From NCBI RefSeq assembly GCF_002104765.1, contig NZ_NCXM01000007.1, forward strand, positions 62,001-126,000: a stretch of DNA of 64,000 nt. Direction: 5' to 3'. The position numbers and the translations under genes were made by a program. Positions 1 to 10,869 of this stretch are shown here, one piece after another; the first letter of the stretch is position 1; every line of letters starts with the position of its first letter. The stretch comes from Mycolicibacterium vulneris (GTDB lineage Bacteria > Actinomycetota > Actinomycetes > Mycobacteriales > Mycobacteriaceae). The notes under the pieces were generated by a model that was given only the letters and a program-made list of their open reading frames with translations, ran no database searches and was not told the DNA's origin.

Positions 1-3000
1 GAGGGCATCGGCCCGGTGGTGGCCACCCCGATCATGCGTTGGTTGCACAGCCTCGAGGGCCCGATCGACGAGTTCAACCAGACCTTGGTGGTGGCCGCCC
101 CGGCGGGGGTGACTGAGGCCGACGTTGCGGTCGTCCTGCAGGCGTTGCTCGATCGGCATGCCGCGTTGCGGCTGCGCATCGATGATGACGGCGCCGACGG
201 CTGGTCGCTGGAGGCACCCGAAGCTGGGTCGGTGGACGCGGGCGGATGCCTGCATAGCGTCGATGTGTTGTCGGATGAGGCGCTGGTGCAGGCCCGGACG
301 CAGTTGAACCCGGCGGAGGGACTGATGCTCAGCGCGGTGTGGGCGACTTCCACCGGCCAGCTGGCACTGATCATTCATCACCTGGCCGTGGACGGGGTGT
401 CGTGGCGAATCCTATTGGAGGACCTCAACATCGCCTGGGCACAGCACCACGCCGGCCAGCCCGTGGCATTGCCCGCCGGCGGGACGTCGTTTGCGCGGTG
501 GTCGGCGCTGCTTGCTGCGCATGCGCGCCGCGCCGAGGTAGTGGCGCAGGCCGAGACGTGGGGAAAGGTGGCGGCAATACCGGCCGCGCTGCCGACGGTG
601 CAACCCGGGGTGGATACTTTTCAGACCGCCGGGCAGACGTCGGCGTCGCTGGATGTCGAGACAACCCGCCTGCTGCTGGGTGAGGTGCCGGCCGCGTTCC
701 ACGCCGGGGTCGGCGACATATTGCTGATCGCCTTCGGGCTGGCGTTCGCGGAGTTTCTCGGTCTGGGCGTGGGTGCGCCGATCGGCATCGCCGTCGAGGG
801 CCACGGTCGCCACGAGGAGCTCGCTCCCTATGTGGACCTGTCGCGCACGGTGGGCTGGTTCACCACCAAATATCCGGTCGCGTTGACGGTCGGTGCCCTG
901 TCGTGGGCGGAGGTGGTCGCCGGTGAGGCCGCACTGGGCGCTCTGATCAAGGACGCTAAGGAGCAGCTGCGCGCCCTGCCCGATCCGCTGACCTATGGTC
1001 TGTTGCGCTACCTGAACCCCGAGGTCGATCTCGGTGGGCCTGACCCGACGATCGGGTTCAACTACCTGGGCCGTCTGGGTGCGGGAGCCGACCTGCCCGG
1101 CGACTTGTGGCGGATCAACGACGAGAGTCTGTCGTTTGCGGGCGTGGCTGCGGCGGTGCCCCTTCAGTTGGCGCACACGGTGGAGCTCAATGCCGGCACC
1201 ATCGACACCGAGGCCGGGCCGCACCTGCAGGCGAACTGGACATGGGCGCCCTCGGCGCTGAATGACGAGCAGGTCAGCCGGCTGAGCCAATTGTGGTTTG
1301 AGGCTCTGGCCGGCATCTGCGCGCACGTGAAAGCCGGTGGGGGTGGGCTCACTCCGTCCGATATCGCCCCCGCCCGCCTCAGCCAGCAGCAGATCGACGA
1401 ACTCTGCTCGCAGGGCGACGTCTTGGACGTGCTGCCGCTCACCCCGGTGCAGCAGGGTCTGCTGTTCCACACCAGCTTCGCTCCGGGTCTGGACGACCTG
1501 TACACCGTGCAGCTCGTTATCACGGTCAACGGCGCCCTCGATGCGCACCGCCTGCGCGAGGCCGTGCAGACGGTCGTCAACCGGCATCCCAACCTGGTGG
1601 CCCGGTTCTGCCAAGACTTCGATGAGCCGGTGCAGGTCATCCCCGCCAACCCGGTGCTCGCGTGGCAGGACGTTGAATTGGACCCAGCGGACGGCGACCC
1701 AGATCAGCAGGTCCAGCGACTGTGTGCCGCGGAGCGCGCCGCGGTCTGCGACCTGGTTGACAAGCAGCCGACGTTCCGGGTGGCGTTGATCCGCACCGCA
1801 GCAGACCGGTACCGCTTCGTGCTCACCATTCACCACATCGTGGCCGATGGCTGGTCGCTGCCAATCCTGATGCAGGAGATGTTCGGCAGTTACCACGGCG
1901 AGCGGCTGCCCGCGGCTCCGTCGTACCGCAGCTTTGTCACCTGGCTGCACGGGCAGGATCACATTGTGGCGCAAGGGGTTTGGCGCGGCGTAATGGCGGG
2001 TTTCGAGTCCCCGACATTGGTGGGCACTCCTGGCCAGATAGCGCGGCGAGACGTCGCATCCTTCCGGGTGTCCGACGACACCACAGCGGCCCTCACCGAG
2101 CTGGCCCGCTCATGCCACACCACCGTGAGCACCGTCCTGCAGGGCGCATGGGCGCAGCTGCTGATGTGGTTGACCGGTCAGCATGATGTGGCGTTCGGCA
2201 CCGCGGTCTCGGGTAGGCCGAGCGAGCTGATCGGCTCGGAATCCATTGTGGGCCTGATGATCAATACCGTGCCGGTGCGGGCCACCACCACCGCCGGGAC
2301 CACAGTCGTCGATCTGCTGGAGCAGCTGCAGCGCATCCATAACGACACGCTCGAACACGAGCATCTGGCTCTGCCCGAGATCCACCGCGTCACCGGTCAC
2401 GATCAGCTGTTCGACACGCTCTTCCTGTACGAGAACTATCCGGTCGACCCCGCCGCCCTGTTGGGCGCGAATGACCTGACAGTTACCGAGTTTGACGTCC
2501 GCGAGTTCAACCACTACCCGCTTTCGGTGGTAGCGACGCCCGGCCACGAACTGAGCCTTCGCGTCGAATTCGACACAGCCGCTTTTAACCGTGCGGCCAT
2601 TGCCACGCTGATCGACCGGTTACAGCGGGTGCTGGTGGCAATGATCGCCGATCCCGCGCGGCGGTTGTCGTCTCTCGATCTGCTCGACGCTGCCGAGCAT
2701 GAGCGACTCGATGCGTGGGGGAACCGGGCGGTGTTGGCCCAACGGCCAAGCGGACAGGCATCGATTCCGGAGTTGTTCGCCGCACAGGTGGCTCGCGCCG
2801 CGGAGGCGGTCGCAATCACCTGCGGCGAGCGCTCGTGGACCTACCGCGACGTTGAGGAATCGGCAAACCGGTTGGCGCACATGCTTACTGGGCGGGGCGC
2901 GGGTCCCGGTCAGCGGGTGGCGGTGGTGATCCCGCGGTCGGCCGAAGCGGTGATGGCGATCTTGGCGGTGCTCAAGACCGGGGCGGCGTACGTGCCGATC

Positions 3001-6000
3001 GATCCGACGGTACCCGCGGCGCGGATGGAGTTCGTGTTGGGCGATTGCGCGCCTATCGCGGTGGTCACCACCGCGGACGTGCGGTCACGGCTGGAGCGGT
3101 CTGGCTTGCCCCTCATCGACATCGACGACCCCGCGCTGACGACTCAGCCCGAGACCGCGCTGCCTGCGGTGGCGACCGAGAACATCGCTTACGTCATTTA
3201 TACATCGGGTACCACCGGAACGCCCAAAGGCGTTGCAGTGTCTCATCACAACGTCACCTGGTTGCTGGATTCGTTGGACGCCCAGTTGACGTTGGGCCAG
3301 GTGTGGACGCAGTGTCATTCGTTGGCGTTTGACTTCTCGGTGTGGGAAATCTTTGGCGCACTGTTGTATGGCGGGCGGTTGGTGGTGGTGCCCGATTCGG
3401 TGGTGCGTTCGCCAGAGGAGTTGCACGCCTTGCTGGTTCGTGAACAGGTCAGTGTGTTGAGCCAGACGCCGTCAGCGTTTTATGCGCTACAGGCCGCCGA
3501 TGGGCTCTCCCCGGAACTGGGACAGCAGCTGAAGTTGCAGTCGGTGGTGTTCGGTGGCGAGGCGCTCGAACCCAACCGTCTGGCGACCTGGCTGAACCAC
3601 CACCCGGGACTGCCGCGTCTGATCAATATGTATGGCATCACCGAGACGACGGTGCACGCCTCGTTCCGCGAGATCGTCGACGGCGACCTCGACAGCAATG
3701 CCAGCCCCATCGGGGTGCCGTTGGCCCACCTTGCCTTCTACGTGCTCGACGGGTGGCTGCGTCAGGTGCCCACCGGGCTGGTCGGCGAGCTGTATGTGGC
3801 CGGTGGCGGGCTGGCCGCCGGGTATGTGGGCAGGCCCGGGTTGAGCTCGACGCGGTTTGTGGCGTGCCCGTTCGGACAACCGGGTTCACGCATGTATCGC
3901 ACCGGGGATTTGGTGTCGTGGGGCGCCGATGGTCAGCTGCGTTACGTCGGGCGTGCTGATGAGCAGGTCAAGATCCGCGGGTATCGCATCGAGCTCGGTG
4001 AGATCCAGGCGGCCCTCACCGGGCTGGACGGTGTCGATCATGCGGCGGTGATCGCGCGCGAGGACCGTCCCGGCGACAAGCGGCTGGTGGGCTACATCAC
4101 CGGGACCGCCGACCCGGCTGAGATCCGCACCCAATTGGGTGACCGGTTGCCGACCTACATGGTGCCGGTCGCGGTCGTCGTGCTCGAGGCGCTGCCATTG
4201 ACGGTCAACGGCAAACTCGACGTCCGCGCCCTGCCGGCACCCGAATACCGGGATGTGGACCATTACCGCGCTCCATCCAGCGCGGTCGAGGAAATCCTGG
4301 CCGGCATCTATGCCCAGGTATTGGGTGTGCAGCGGATCGGTGTCGATGACTCGTTCTTCGATCTGGGCGGGGACAGCATCCTGTCGATGCAAGTCGTGGC
4401 CCGTGCCCGCGCTGCCGGCGTAATGTGCCGTCCGCGTGACGTTTTCGTCGAACAGACGGTGGCGCGCCTCGCGCAGGTCGCCACGGTGGTCGTCGATGGC
4501 GAGGGCGGCCTGGTCGACGAAGGCACCGGGTCAGTGGTGGCCACCCCGATCATGCGCTGGCTGCACAGCGTCGAGGGTGCGGTCGAGCAGTTCAACCAGA
4601 CGATGGTGTTGCAAGCTCCCGCAGGTGTCGCGCAGGCCGACGCGGTGGTGGTCCTGCAGTCGTTGCTGGACCGGCACGCCACGTTGCGGCTGCGCGTCGA
4701 CGATGACGGCGCCGGCGGCTGGTTGTTGTGGGCGTCCGAAGTGGGGACAGTAGATGCCGCCGGCTGCGTGGATACCGTCGACACGCTGTCGGCAGAAGCG
4801 TTGGTGGCGGCCCGGTCACGGCTCAACCCGGGCGTCGGGGCAATGCTGCGCGCGGTGTGGGCCGAGTCGACGAGCCAGTTGGCGTTGATCATTCACCACC
4901 TGTCCATCGATGGCGTGTCGTGGCGAATCCTGTTGGAAGACATCAATATCGCGTGGGCCCAGCATCGCAGTGGCCAGCCGGTGGCGCTGCCGGCGCCCGG
5001 GACGTCGTTTGCCCGGTGGTCGTCGCTGTTGGCCGAGTACGCGCAGAGCGCAGACGTGATGGCCCAGGCCGAGGCGTGGCGTCAGGTGGCGGCAATCCCG
5101 GCCGCGTTACCGCCGGTACAGCCGGAGGACACCTACGTCAGCGCGGGCCAACTGTCGGTATCGCTGGATGTCGAGACGACCCGCCAGCTGCTTGGTGAGG
5201 CCCCGGCGGCATTTCGTGCCGGGGTTCAAGACATATTGCTGATCGCGTTCGGCCTGGCATGGACGCAACTCTTGAGCACCAGCACCCCTATCGGCATCGA
5301 CGTGGAGGGCCACGGCCGCCAGGAGGAGCTGGCCCCGCACGTCGACTTGTCGCGCACGGTGGGCTGGTTCACCACCAAGTACCCGGTGGCCCTCAAATTC
5401 GGGGGGCCGGTCGGCGGCCTGTCCTGGGAACAGGTGACGGCGGGTGAGGATGCACTGGGCGCTCTGATCAAGGACGCCAAGGAGCAGCTGCGCGCCCTGC
5501 CCGACGGTCTGACCTACGGGCTGCTGCGCTACCTCGCCTCTGACTTTGATCTGGGTGGGTCCGACCCCGTGATCGGCTTCAACTACCTAGGCCGTCTGGG
5601 TGGTGCGGCCGAGCTCGGCAGTGAGTTGTGGCGGCTCAGCGAGAACAGTTTCTCGCTGGGCGGCGCCGCGGGTGCAGTGCAGATGCCGCTGGCGCATACC
5701 GTGGAGCTCAATGCCGGCACCATGGACACCGAGGCCGGCCCCCAGCTGCAGGCCAACTGGACCTGGGCGCGCTCGGCGCTGCATGACAAGCAGGTCAGCC
5801 GGCTCAGCGAGCTGTGGTTCGACGCGCTGACCGGCATCTGCGCGCACGTGCGCCGCGGCGGGGGCGGCTTGACCCCGTCCGACATCGCACCGGCCCGTGT
5901 CACTCAGCAGGACCTCGACAAGCTGGCGCGGCAGTACCGTATCGCCGATGTGTTGCCCCTCACCCCGCTGCAGCAGGGCCTGCTGTACTACACCGGCAGC

Positions 6001-7194
6001 GGGCAGGGCAGTGCCGACTTGTATGCGGTGCAGCTCGACATCACCGTGAGTGGTGCCCTTGACCCGCAGCGCTTGCGCGAGGCGGTGCACGCCGTCGTCG
6101 CCCGCCACCCGAACGTGGTGGCCGGTTTCTGCGAAGACTTCGGTGAACCGGTGCAGGTCATGCCGGCCGATCCGGCGCCGGCGTGGCAGTACGTCGAGCT
6201 GAGCTCGGCAGATGCTGATGTCGAGGAACAGGTACAGCAGCTGTGCACCGCCGAACGCGTCGCGGTCTGCGACCTTGCCGGCCAGCCGCCCTTCCGGGCT
6301 GCCCTGATCCGCACCGCAGACGATCTGTATCGGTTCGTGCTCACCAACCACCACATCGTGCTCGACGGTTGGTCGAAGCCGATCCTGCTGCAGGAAATCT
6401 TCGCCAGCTATTACGGCGTGCAGTTGCCCGCCGCCCCGTCCTATCGCAGCTTTGTCACGTGGCTGTCCGAACAAGATCGTGGCGCTGCTCGGACAGCATG
6501 GCGTGAGGTCCTCGACGGGTTCGACACTCCCAGCCTGGTGGGACCCGTTGGGCGCCCAGCGCTCGGTCTGCGCGGTACGGAGTCGTTCCAGGTGTCCGCG
6601 GAGACCACGCAGGCGTTGGGCGAGCTGGCGCGCTCGTACCGCACCACGGTCAGCACCGTCTTGCAGGCCGCGTGGGCGCTGCTGCTGACATGGCTGACCG
6701 GCCAGCACGATGTGGTGTTCGGCACAGCGGTGTCGGGGCGGCCACCCGACTTGGCGGGCGCGGAATCGATGGTCGGTCTGTTGATCAACACGGTCCCGGT
6801 GCGGGCGACCATCGGCGCGGAGACGACCACCGCCATCCTGCTTGACCAGCTGCAAAGCGCCTACGCCAAGACTCTTGACCACCAGCACCTGGCCCTGAAC
6901 GAGATCCACCGGGTGACGGGGCACGACCAGTTATTCGACACATTGTTCGTATACGAGAACTACCCGATGGCCACCGCCGCGTTATCGGCCGTCGACGAGT
7001 TGAACATAAAAGGCTTCACCAGTCGCGAATACAATCACTACCCGCTTTCGGTACAAGCCGTGCCAGGCCACGAACTGGTTCTACGCGTCGAATTCGACAC
7101 TGAAGTGTTCACTGCAGCCAGAATCGAAAAGCTGGTCGAACGGTTCCGGCGCGTGCTGGTAGCCATGACCGCAGATCTGGACGAGCAATCATGA
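1..7194 (+). CDS. Nonribosomal peptide synthetase, 3' portion (E-C-A-T-E-C), 5' end outside window
   Basis: The frame is open from base 1, so the gene starts upstream. Numbering from the GTG at base 16, the 2392 visible residues form: epimerisation domain (about 1-450; HHLAVDG near 121), condensation domain (about 470-900; HHIVADG near 606), adenylation domain (about 915-1405; [11 protein letters not shown] near 1065), carrier domain with phosphopantetheine Ser1454 in GGDSI, second epimerisation domain (about 1505-1960; HHLSIDG near 1627) and a final condensation domain (about 1975-2392; HHIVLDG near 2112). Aligning by eye to PheA, the A-domain pocket reads D-F-W-S-V-G-M-V-H plus Lys, one of the threonine-type codes (classical Thr is DFWNIGMVHK). 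With the following E domain, the visible module should add D-(allo)Thr. There is no thioesterase or reductase; the protein stops where a C domain normally passes into an A domain. The peptide product is unknown. Confidence 0.93.
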   Translation, partial: EGIGPVVATPIMRWLHSLEGPIDEFNQTLVVAAPAGVTEADVAVVLQALLDRHAALRLRIDDDGADGWSLEAPEAGSVDAGGCLHSVDVLSDEALVQARTQLNPAEGLMLSAVWATSTGQLALIIHHLAVDGVSWRILLEDLNIAWAQHHAGQPVALPAGGTSFARWSALLAAHARRAEVVAQAETWGKVAAIPAALPTVQPGVDTFQTAGQTSASLDVETTRLLLGEVPAAFHAGVGDILLIAFGLAFAEFLGLGVGAPIGIAVEGHGRHEELAPYVDLSRTVGWFTTKYPVALTVGALSWAEVVAGEAALGALIKDAKEQLRALPDPLTYGLLRYLNPEVDLGGPDPTIGFNYLGRLGAGADLPGDLWRINDESLSFAGVAAAVPLQLAHTVELNAGTIDTEAGPHLQANWTWAPSALNDEQVSRLSQLWFEALAGICAHVKAGGGGLTPSDIAPARLSQQQIDELCSQGDVLDVLPLTPVQQGLLFHTSFAPGLDDLYTVQLVITVNGALDAHRLREAVQTVVNRHPNLVARFCQDFDEPVQVIPANPVLAWQDVELDPADGDPDQQVQRLCAAERAAVCDLVDKQPTFRVALIRTAADRYRFVLTIHHIVADGWSLPILMQEMFGSYHGERLPAAPSYRSFVTWLHGQDHIVAQGVWRGVMAGFESPTLVGTPGQIARRDVASFRVSDDTTAALTELARSCHTTVSTVLQGAWAQLLMWLTGQHDVAFGTAVSGRPSELIGSESIVGLMINTVPVRATTTAGTTVVDLLEQLQRIHNDTLEHEHLALPEIHRVTGHDQLFDTLFLYENYPVDPAALLGANDLTVTEFDVREFNHYPLSVVATPGHELSLRVEFDTAAFNRAAIATLIDRLQRVLVAMIADPARRLSSLDLLDAAEHERLDAWGNRAVLAQRPSGQASIPELFAAQVARAAEAVAITCGERSWTYRDVEESANRLAHMLTGRGAGPGQRVAVVIPRSAEAVMAILAVLKTGAAYVPIDPTVPAARMEFVLGDCAPIAVVTTADVRSRLERSGLPLIDIDDPALTTQPETALPAVATENIAYVIYTSGTTGTPKGVAVSHHNVTWLLDSLDAQLTLGQVWTQCHSLAFDFSVWEIFGALLYGGRLVVVPDSVVRSPEELHALLVREQVSVLSQTPSAFYALQAADGLSPELGQQLKLQSVVFGGEALEPNRLATWLNHHPGLPRLINMYGITETTVHASFREIVDGDLDSNASPIGVPLAHLAFYVLDGWLRQVPTGLVGELYVAGGGLAAGYVGRPGLSSTRFVACPFGQPGSRMYRTGDLVSWGADGQLRYVGRADEQVKIRGYRIELGEIQAALTGLDGVDHAAVIAREDRPGDKRLVGYITGTADPAEIRTQLGDRLPTYMVPVAVVVLEALPLTVNGKLDVRALPAPEYRDVDHYRAPSSAVEEILAGIYAQVLGVQRIGVDDSFFDLGGDSILSMQVVARARAAGVMCRPRDVFVEQTVARLAQVATVVVDGEGGLVDEGTGSVVATPIMRWLHSVEGAVEQFNQTMVLQAPAGVAQADAVVVLQSLLDRHATLRLRVDDDGAGGWLLWASEVGTVDAAGCVDTVDTLSAEALVAARSRLNPGVGAMLRAVWAESTSQLALIIHHLSIDGVSWRILLEDINIAWAQHRSGQPVALPAPGTSFARWSSLLAEYAQSADVMAQAEAWRQVAAIPAALPPVQPEDTYVSAGQLSVSLDVETTRQLLGEAPAAFRAGVQDILLIAFGLAWTQLLSTSTPIGIDVEGHGRQEELAPHVDLSRTVGWFTTKYPVALKFGGPVGGLSWEQVTAGEDALGALIKDAKEQLRALPDGLTYGLLRYLASDFDLGGSDPVIGFNYLGRLGGAAELGSELWRLSENSFSLGGAAGAVQMPLAHTVELNAGTMDTEAGPQLQANWTWARSALHDKQVSRLSELWFDALTGICAHVRRGGGGLTPSDIAPARVTQQDLDKLARQYRIADVLPLTPLQQGLLYYTGSGQGSADLYAVQLDITVSGALDPQRLREAVHAVVARHPNVVAGFCEDFGEPVQVMPADPAPAWQYVELSSADADVEEQVQQLCTAERVAVCDLAGQPPFRAALIRTADDLYRFVLTNHHIVLDGWSKPILLQEIFASYYGVQLPAAPSYRSFVTWLSEQDRGAARTAWREVLDGFDTPSLVGPVGRPALGLRGTESFQVSAETTQALGELARSYRTTVSTVLQAAWALLLTWLTGQHDVVFGTAVSGRPPDLAGAESMVGLLINTVPVRATIGAETTTAILLDQLQSAYAKTLDHQHLALNEIHRVTGHDQLFDTLFVYENYPMATAALSAVDELNIKGFTSREYNHYPLSVQAVPGHELVLRVEFDTEVFTAARIEKLVERFRRVLVAMTADLDEQS
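16..2680 (+). repeat. Internal E-C didomain repeat, copy 1
   Basis: Residues of the first epimerisation-condensation pair closely match the second pair at 4534-7194. Both begin at the motif [11 protein letters not shown] and share long stretches, including the HHLxxDGxSWR motif of E domains and the DVLPLTP start of the C domains. The repeat reflects module duplication or recombination within the synthetase. Confidence 0.8.
4534..7194 (+). repeat. Internal E-C didomain repeat, copy 2
   Basis: Second copy of the epimerisation-condensation pair. It diverges from copy 1 in the C domain and ends about 10 residues before the conserved C-A linker seen after copy 1 (RRLSSLDLL), where the reading frame stops. 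Confidence 0.8.
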
Positions 7195-7211
7195 CCGTCC
7201 GCGCGGGACGG
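7195..7211 (+). terminator. Short hairpin directly after the NRPS stop
   Basis: CCGTCC-GCGCG-GGACGG, a perfect 6-bp stem with a 5-nt loop, begins at the first base after the NRPS stop codon. There is no T tract, which is usual for mycobacterial intrinsic terminators. The rest of the 132-bp gap to the next gene shows only a ribosome binding site (GGAG) before the ATG at 7327. Confidence 0.4.
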
Positions 7212-7326
7212 CCGATGGCGCCGCCGTGGCCACACGCCAGCGCCCGCGTCCCCCACGCCGCATCCCTGACAACTGAGCCTGTCGCCCCAGTACCGTCTCC
7301 GTTATCCCGACGCCCGTGGAGACCGC

Positions 7327-7827
7327 ATGACATCGGACAACAGCGGAGCCCGCCGGTTCCCCACCGGCGTCGCCAGCCTGGCCGGACGGCTGCTGCGGTC
7401 CCGCCGCCTCATGCGCGCCCCGATATGGATCTACAAAGCCCGCGCGGGCGCGTTGTTCGGTTCGCGCATCCTGTTGCTCGAGCACGTCGGCCGCAAGTCG
7501 GGACTGCCGCGTTACGCGGCGCTGGAGGTCGTCGACCACTCCCCGCCCGGCACCTACGTCGTCGCCTCGGGTTTCGGTCGAAAAGCCCAGTGGTTCCGCA
7601 ACATTGAAGCCAACCCGCGGGTGCGGGTGTACGCCGGCAGCCACGCGCCCAGAACCGCCGTCGCGCGGGTGCTGACCACACCGGAGGCCGATCGCACCCT
7701 GGCCGCCTACCGAACACGTCACCCCAAGGCGTGGGAACGCATGCGCCCGGTGCTGGAGCAGACGCTCGGCGTCCCGATCACCGACACCGATACCCCGCTG
7801 CCGCTGGTCGAGTTGCGCCTCGATTAG
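7327..7827 (+). CDS. Nitroreductase/deazaflavin-dependent (F420H2) oxidoreductase, Ddn family
   Basis: A 166-residue protein with hallmarks of the actinobacterial F420H2-dependent Ddn/FDOR-A family: the LLLEHVGRKSGLPRY segment near residue 50, the YVVASGFGRKAQWFRNIEANP core near 80-100, and the NPRVRV strand. Family members use F420H2 to reduce quinones or nitro compounds and are often membrane-associated. GGAG lies 5 nt before the ATG. The stop overlaps the stop of the convergent downstream gene by 4 nt. The physiological substrate cannot be read from sequence. Confidence 0.85.
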   Translation: MTSDNSGARRFPTGVASLAGRLLRSRRLMRAPIWIYKARAGALFGSRILLLEHVGRKSGLPRYAALEVVDHSPPGTYVVASGFGRKAQWFRNIEANPRVRVYAGSHAPRTAVARVLTTPEADRTLAAYRTRHPKAWERMRPVLEQTLGVPITDTDTPLPLVELRLD

Positions 7828-8180
7828 TTCTGGTCCGGCCCCTTGATCGTCATCGCGGCGACCAGCGCCAAAAACAGCGCGGCCGGAAGGCCGTTGACGA
7901 CCTTGTCGCGCACCCGAACGTGCGCGCCGACCGCCAGCACGAAGTACAACGTCAGCATCGCCGTCGTCAGCCGCGCCAGCGCAGGAAAGCGGTGGACCGA
8001 CAGCAGACCGACCGCGGCGGCCGCCTTCACCGCCGGCAGCACGGGCCGGATGTTCTCCGGGACGCCCACGTCATCAAGGACCTTCTTGATCGGGGCCACC
8101 TGGACACCGCACGCCACCGCGTCGACGGCGTGGAACACGCCGAGCGCCACGTAGGTCTTCGGGGAAGTCAACACACTCAT
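7824..8180 (-). CDS. DoxX-like small membrane protein
   Basis: A 118-residue hydrophobic protein with about four predicted membrane segments (near residues 10-28, 45-62, 68-88 and 95-113) and a charged loop RVRDKVVNG between the last two, as in DoxX-like proteins of Actinobacteria. It lies 9 nt downstream of the stomatin-like gene on the same strand and may be co-transcribed with it. No catalytic residues are apparent. The DoxX assignment rests on size and topology more than a diagnostic motif. Confidence 0.65.
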   Translation of the reverse strand: MSVLTSPKTYVALGVFHAVDAVACGVQVAPIKKVLDDVGVPENIRPVLPAVKAAAAVGLLSVHRFPALARLTTAMLTLYFVLAVGAHVRVRDKVVNGLPAALFLALVAAMTIKGPDQN

Positions 8181-8189
8181 GCACTAATC

Positions 8190-9332
8190 CTAGGGAGTCA
8201 GCTCCCCCGCCGCGCCGTCCGCGGGCTGGCGCGCTATCGCCTCCGCCTTGGCCACCGCCTGGGCGATGGCGGGGTCGGTTTCGGTGGAGAACCAGTCGGC
8301 GACATCGGCGTCGTCGTCAGCCTGGTGCCTCGGCGCCTGGTCAGCCGGGTCGACGGGTGACGGCTGGAAGCGGAACACCCCGTCCTGGCCCGGGGTTCCC
8401 AACAGCTTGGTGAACCCCTGCAACGCCGCGTTGAAGTCGCTGGGCACCACCCACACCTTGTTGGCGTCGCCGCGCGCCATCTCCGGCAGCGTCTGCAAAT
8501 ACTGGTAGGCCAGCATCTCGGGGGTGGGCCGGCCGGCCTTGATCGCGGCGAACGTCTTCTCGATCGCCTTGGCCTGCCCCTGCGCCTGCAGGTAGGCCGC
8601 GGCGCGTTCCCCCTGCGCGCGCAGCATCCGGGACTGCCGCTCGGCCTCGGCGGCCAGGATCGCGGCCTGCTTGGCGCCCTCGGCGGCCAGAATCTGCGCC
8701 TGCTTCTGGCCCTCGGCCTCCTTGATCGCCGCCTCGCGCATACCTTCGGCGGTCAGGATCATCGCCCGCTTCTCACGGTCGGCCTTCATCTGCTTTTCCA
8801 TCGACGCCTGGATCGACGGCGGCGGGTCGATGCTGCGCAATTCGACGCGGGCGACCCGCAATCCCCAGCGGCCGGTCGCCTCGTCGAGCACGCCGCGCAG
8901 CTGCCCGTTGATCTGGTCGCGCGACGTCAGCGTCTGCTCGAGCGTCATGCCGCCGACGACGTTGCGCAGCGTCGTGGTGGTGAGCTGCTCCACGCCGACG
9001 ATGTAGTTGCTGATCTCGTAGACGGCCGCCTGGGGCACGGTGACCTGGAAGTAGACAACCGTGTCGATGTTGAGGGTCAGGTTGTCCTCGGTGATCACCG
9101 GCTGCGGCGGGAACGACACCACCCGCTCGCGCAGATCAACCCGGGCGCGAACCCGATCGATGAACGGCACCAACAGCGTCAGTTGCCCACTGACCGTGCG
9201 GCTGTATCGCCCCAGCCGTTCGATCACCGCCGCCTCTGCCTGAGGTATCAGTGCCACCGACTTGGCCACCACCACGATGGCGAAGATCACCAAGACGGCC
9301 AGCAGCACCAAACCAGCAACCGCACCTTGCAT
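8190..9332 (-). CDS. SPFH/stomatin-like (prohibitin homology) membrane protein, Rv1488 orthologue
   Basis: 380 residues, about the size of Rv1488. One N-terminal membrane segment (about 4-25) is followed by the band-7/PHB domain (IPQAEAAVIERLGRY near 30 through about 200), then an alanine/glutamate/glutamine-rich coiled coil (AEGQKQAQILAAEGAKQAA, about 205-260) and an acidic, disordered tail. SPFH proteins oligomerise on membranes and scaffold microdomains. The NfeD-type gene lies 45 nt upstream on the same strand, the usual partner for this family, so the two probably act together. Confidence 0.92.
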   Translation of the reverse strand: MQGAVAGLVLLAVLVIFAIVVVAKSVALIPQAEAAVIERLGRYSRTVSGQLTLLVPFIDRVRARVDLRERVVSFPPQPVITEDNLTLNIDTVVYFQVTVPQAAVYEISNYIVGVEQLTTTTLRNVVGGMTLEQTLTSRDQINGQLRGVLDEATGRWGLRVARVELRSIDPPPSIQASMEKQMKADREKRAMILTAEGMREAAIKEAEGQKQAQILAAEGAKQAAILAAEAERQSRMLRAQGERAAAYLQAQGQAKAIEKTFAAIKAGRPTPEMLAYQYLQTLPEMARGDANKVWVVPSDFNAALQGFTKLLGTPGQDGVFRFQPSPVDPADQAPRHQADDDADVADWFSTETDPAIAQAVAKAEAIARQPADGAAGELTP

Positions 9333-9377
9333 CGGACTTCCTCTCTCTCAGTCCTTGGCAGCTTTGTCTCGCCGCCG

Positions 9378-9815
9378 CTACAGACTGCTCTTGAACACCA
9401 CCGCGGTGGCCCCGTCGATCTGCATGACGGTGACCGGCTCACCGGGTTCGTAGACCTCGCCGTCGTTGAGCGGGCGCGCCGTCCACACCTGGCCGTCGAG
9501 TTTCACCTGGCCCTCGTCGCGTGCGACCCGCTCGAGCACCAGCGCGGTCTTGCCCTGCAGCGCCTCGATTCCCAAGCGCGGCATCCCGGCCGGCGTCAGC
9601 CGTCGCTTCAGCGGCGGACGAACCAGCACCAGCAGCAGCACCGAGACGACCAGAAACACCGCGCCGTTCGCCCACACCGGCCAGCCGGTCAGCCAACTGG
9701 TTAGCGAGGCGGCCAGTGCGCCCCCACCGAGCATCACCAAAAACAAATGGCCGGTAAGTGCCTCCGCACCGGCCAGCACCAGCGCGAATATTAGCCAAAG
9801 CACCGCGGCGGCCAT
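9378..9815 (-). CDS. NfeD-like membrane protein, Rv1487 orthologue
   Basis: 145 residues from the ATG at 9815; an upstream in-frame start would add 14 polar residues that do not fit the family. Two to three membrane helices occupy about residues 3-75, followed by a C-terminal OB-fold-like NfeD domain ([24 protein letters not shown], then [13 protein letters not shown]). It is the conserved partner of the downstream SPFH gene. A TATTCT -10 hexamer 6 nt before the ATG predicts a leaderless transcript and supports this start. Confidence 0.88.
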   Translation of the reverse strand: MAAAVLWLIFALVLAGAEALTGHLFLVMLGGGALAASLTSWLTGWPVWANGAVFLVVSVLLLVLVRPPLKRRLTPAGMPRLGIEALQGKTALVLERVARDEGQVKLDGQVWTARPLNDGEVYEPGEPVTVMQIDGATAVVFKSSL

Positions 9816-9821
9816 GCGGCA

Positions 9822-9827
9822 AGAATA
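9822..9827 (-). promoter_or_regulatory. Predicted -10 element of the NfeD-like gene
   Basis: TATTCT on the minus strand ends 6 nt before the ATG at 9815. A start 6-7 nt after the hexamer would put the first transcribed base at the start codon, the leaderless layout common in mycobacteria. Confidence 0.55.
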
Positions 9828-9858
9828 CGCGTGATCCGCCTTTGCCGGGCAAAACAAC

Positions 9859-9864
9859 TACACT
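9859..9864 (+). promoter_or_regulatory. Predicted -10 element of the Rv1486c orthologue
   Basis: TACACT on the plus strand ends 8 nt before the GTG at 9873, again consistent with a leaderless mRNA. It faces the TATTCT element of the divergent gene, so both promoters sit in 57 bp. Confidence 0.5.
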
Positions 9865-9872
9865 GCGTTCTC

Positions 9873-10817
9873 GTGTGGTGTCCCAGTGTTTCGCTGTCCC
9901 TGTGGGCCAATGCCTGGCTCGCCGGAAAGGCCGCGCCCGACGATGTCCTGGACGCGTTATCCGTTTGGGCGCCAAAGCAATCGGTGACCGCGTATGATGC
10001 CGTCGCCGCGGGCCATACCGGGCTGCCCTGGCCCGACGTGCACGACGCCGGGACGGTCACGTTGCTGCAGACATTGCGTGCCGCGATCGGCCGGCCGACC
10101 TCGACGCCGGATGCGATCAGCCTGATGCGCGGGACGATCAACGTGGTTTTGCCGGTGCCCGGCGATGTGCGCGGGCTAACCCCCGGAACGCAATTCGAGC
10201 GCGACGCCCTGGCCGCCGGCGAGGCGGTCATCATCGCCAATCCCCGCAACCCCGCCGCCGCCGTCGGTCTGGTGCCCGAATTCTCCTACGAGGACGACGA
10301 GGACGCGCCCGACGACTACGAGACGCGGCTGGCGGAGTTGTGCGCGCTGACCTGGACGGTGTACTCGCTGCCCGCCGCGCCGGTGCTGGACCACCACGAG
10401 CTCGGCGACGCCGAGTACACGCTGCGCTCGGCCGTGCGCTCGGCCGCCGACGCGCTGGGCGCGATCGGGCTGGGTGCCGCGGCCTCCGACGTGGACGACC
10501 CGCGCGGGCTGGTCGAGCAGCTACTGGAATCCGCACGGCAACACCGCATTCCCGACCACGCGCCGACGCGTGCGCTGCGGGTGCTGGAGAACGCCGCGCA
10601 CGTCGACGCCATCATCGCGGTCAGCGCGGGGCTGAGCCGATCCGACTCTCCGGACCGTTTCACCGCGCCCGTCGCCGCCGGCCCGGAACCGCTGGGAACG
10701 CAGTCATCGTCGGAGGCGCGCATCGCCAGCGATGCGCTGCGACCGCTGACCGCCGTGGTGCGTACGGCGCGGATGGCGGCCGTGACCGCGATCCTGCATT
10801 CCGCCTGGGGCGATTGA
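9873..10817 (+). CDS. Conserved mycobacterial hypothetical protein, Rv1486c orthologue
   Basis: 314 residues from the GTG at 9873. The frame is open 42 nt further upstream, but the family begins near the WCPSVSLS motif and the -10 hexamer favours this start. The protein is acidic, soluble and alanine-rich, with no membrane segment or catalytic motif I recognise; [21 protein letters not shown] near the start and a central [18 protein letters not shown] stretch are typical of the family. It is divergent from the NfeD gene and convergent with hemH. Function unknown. Confidence 0.8.
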   Translation: MWCPSVSLSLWANAWLAGKAAPDDVLDALSVWAPKQSVTAYDAVAAGHTGLPWPDVHDAGTVTLLQTLRAAIGRPTSTPDAISLMRGTINVVLPVPGDVRGLTPGTQFERDALAAGEAVIIANPRNPAAAVGLVPEFSYEDDEDAPDDYETRLAELCALTWTVYSLPAAPVLDHHELGDAEYTLRSAVRSAADALGAIGLGAAASDVDDPRGLVEQLLESARQHRIPDHAPTRALRVLENAAHVDAIIAVSAGLSRSDSPDRFTAPVAAGPEPLGTQSSSEARIASDALRPLTAVVRTARMAAVTAILHSAWGD

Positions 10818-10822
10818 TCCTG

Positions 10823-10868
10823 ATGGCACCGACCCGCTTCGCCCGGCTCCGCCGCGCTCGCGATCGCC
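10823..10868 (+). repeat. 46-bp intergenic repeat, copy 1
   Basis: Begins 5 nt after the Rv1486c-orthologue stop and fills the gap to the hemH stop. It matches the reverse complement of 25470-25515 at 43 of 46 positions (mismatches at positions 6, 7 and 27). It includes CGACCCGCTTCGCCCGGCT and the 8-bp palindrome GCGATCGC. See copy 2. Confidence 0.8.
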
Positions 10869-10869
10869 G

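Noticed and set aside
412..1974. A 520-residue open frame antisense to the NRPS
   Set aside because: It has no family motifs and is rich in Arg/Gln/His, as expected for a shadow frame of GC-rich coding DNA.
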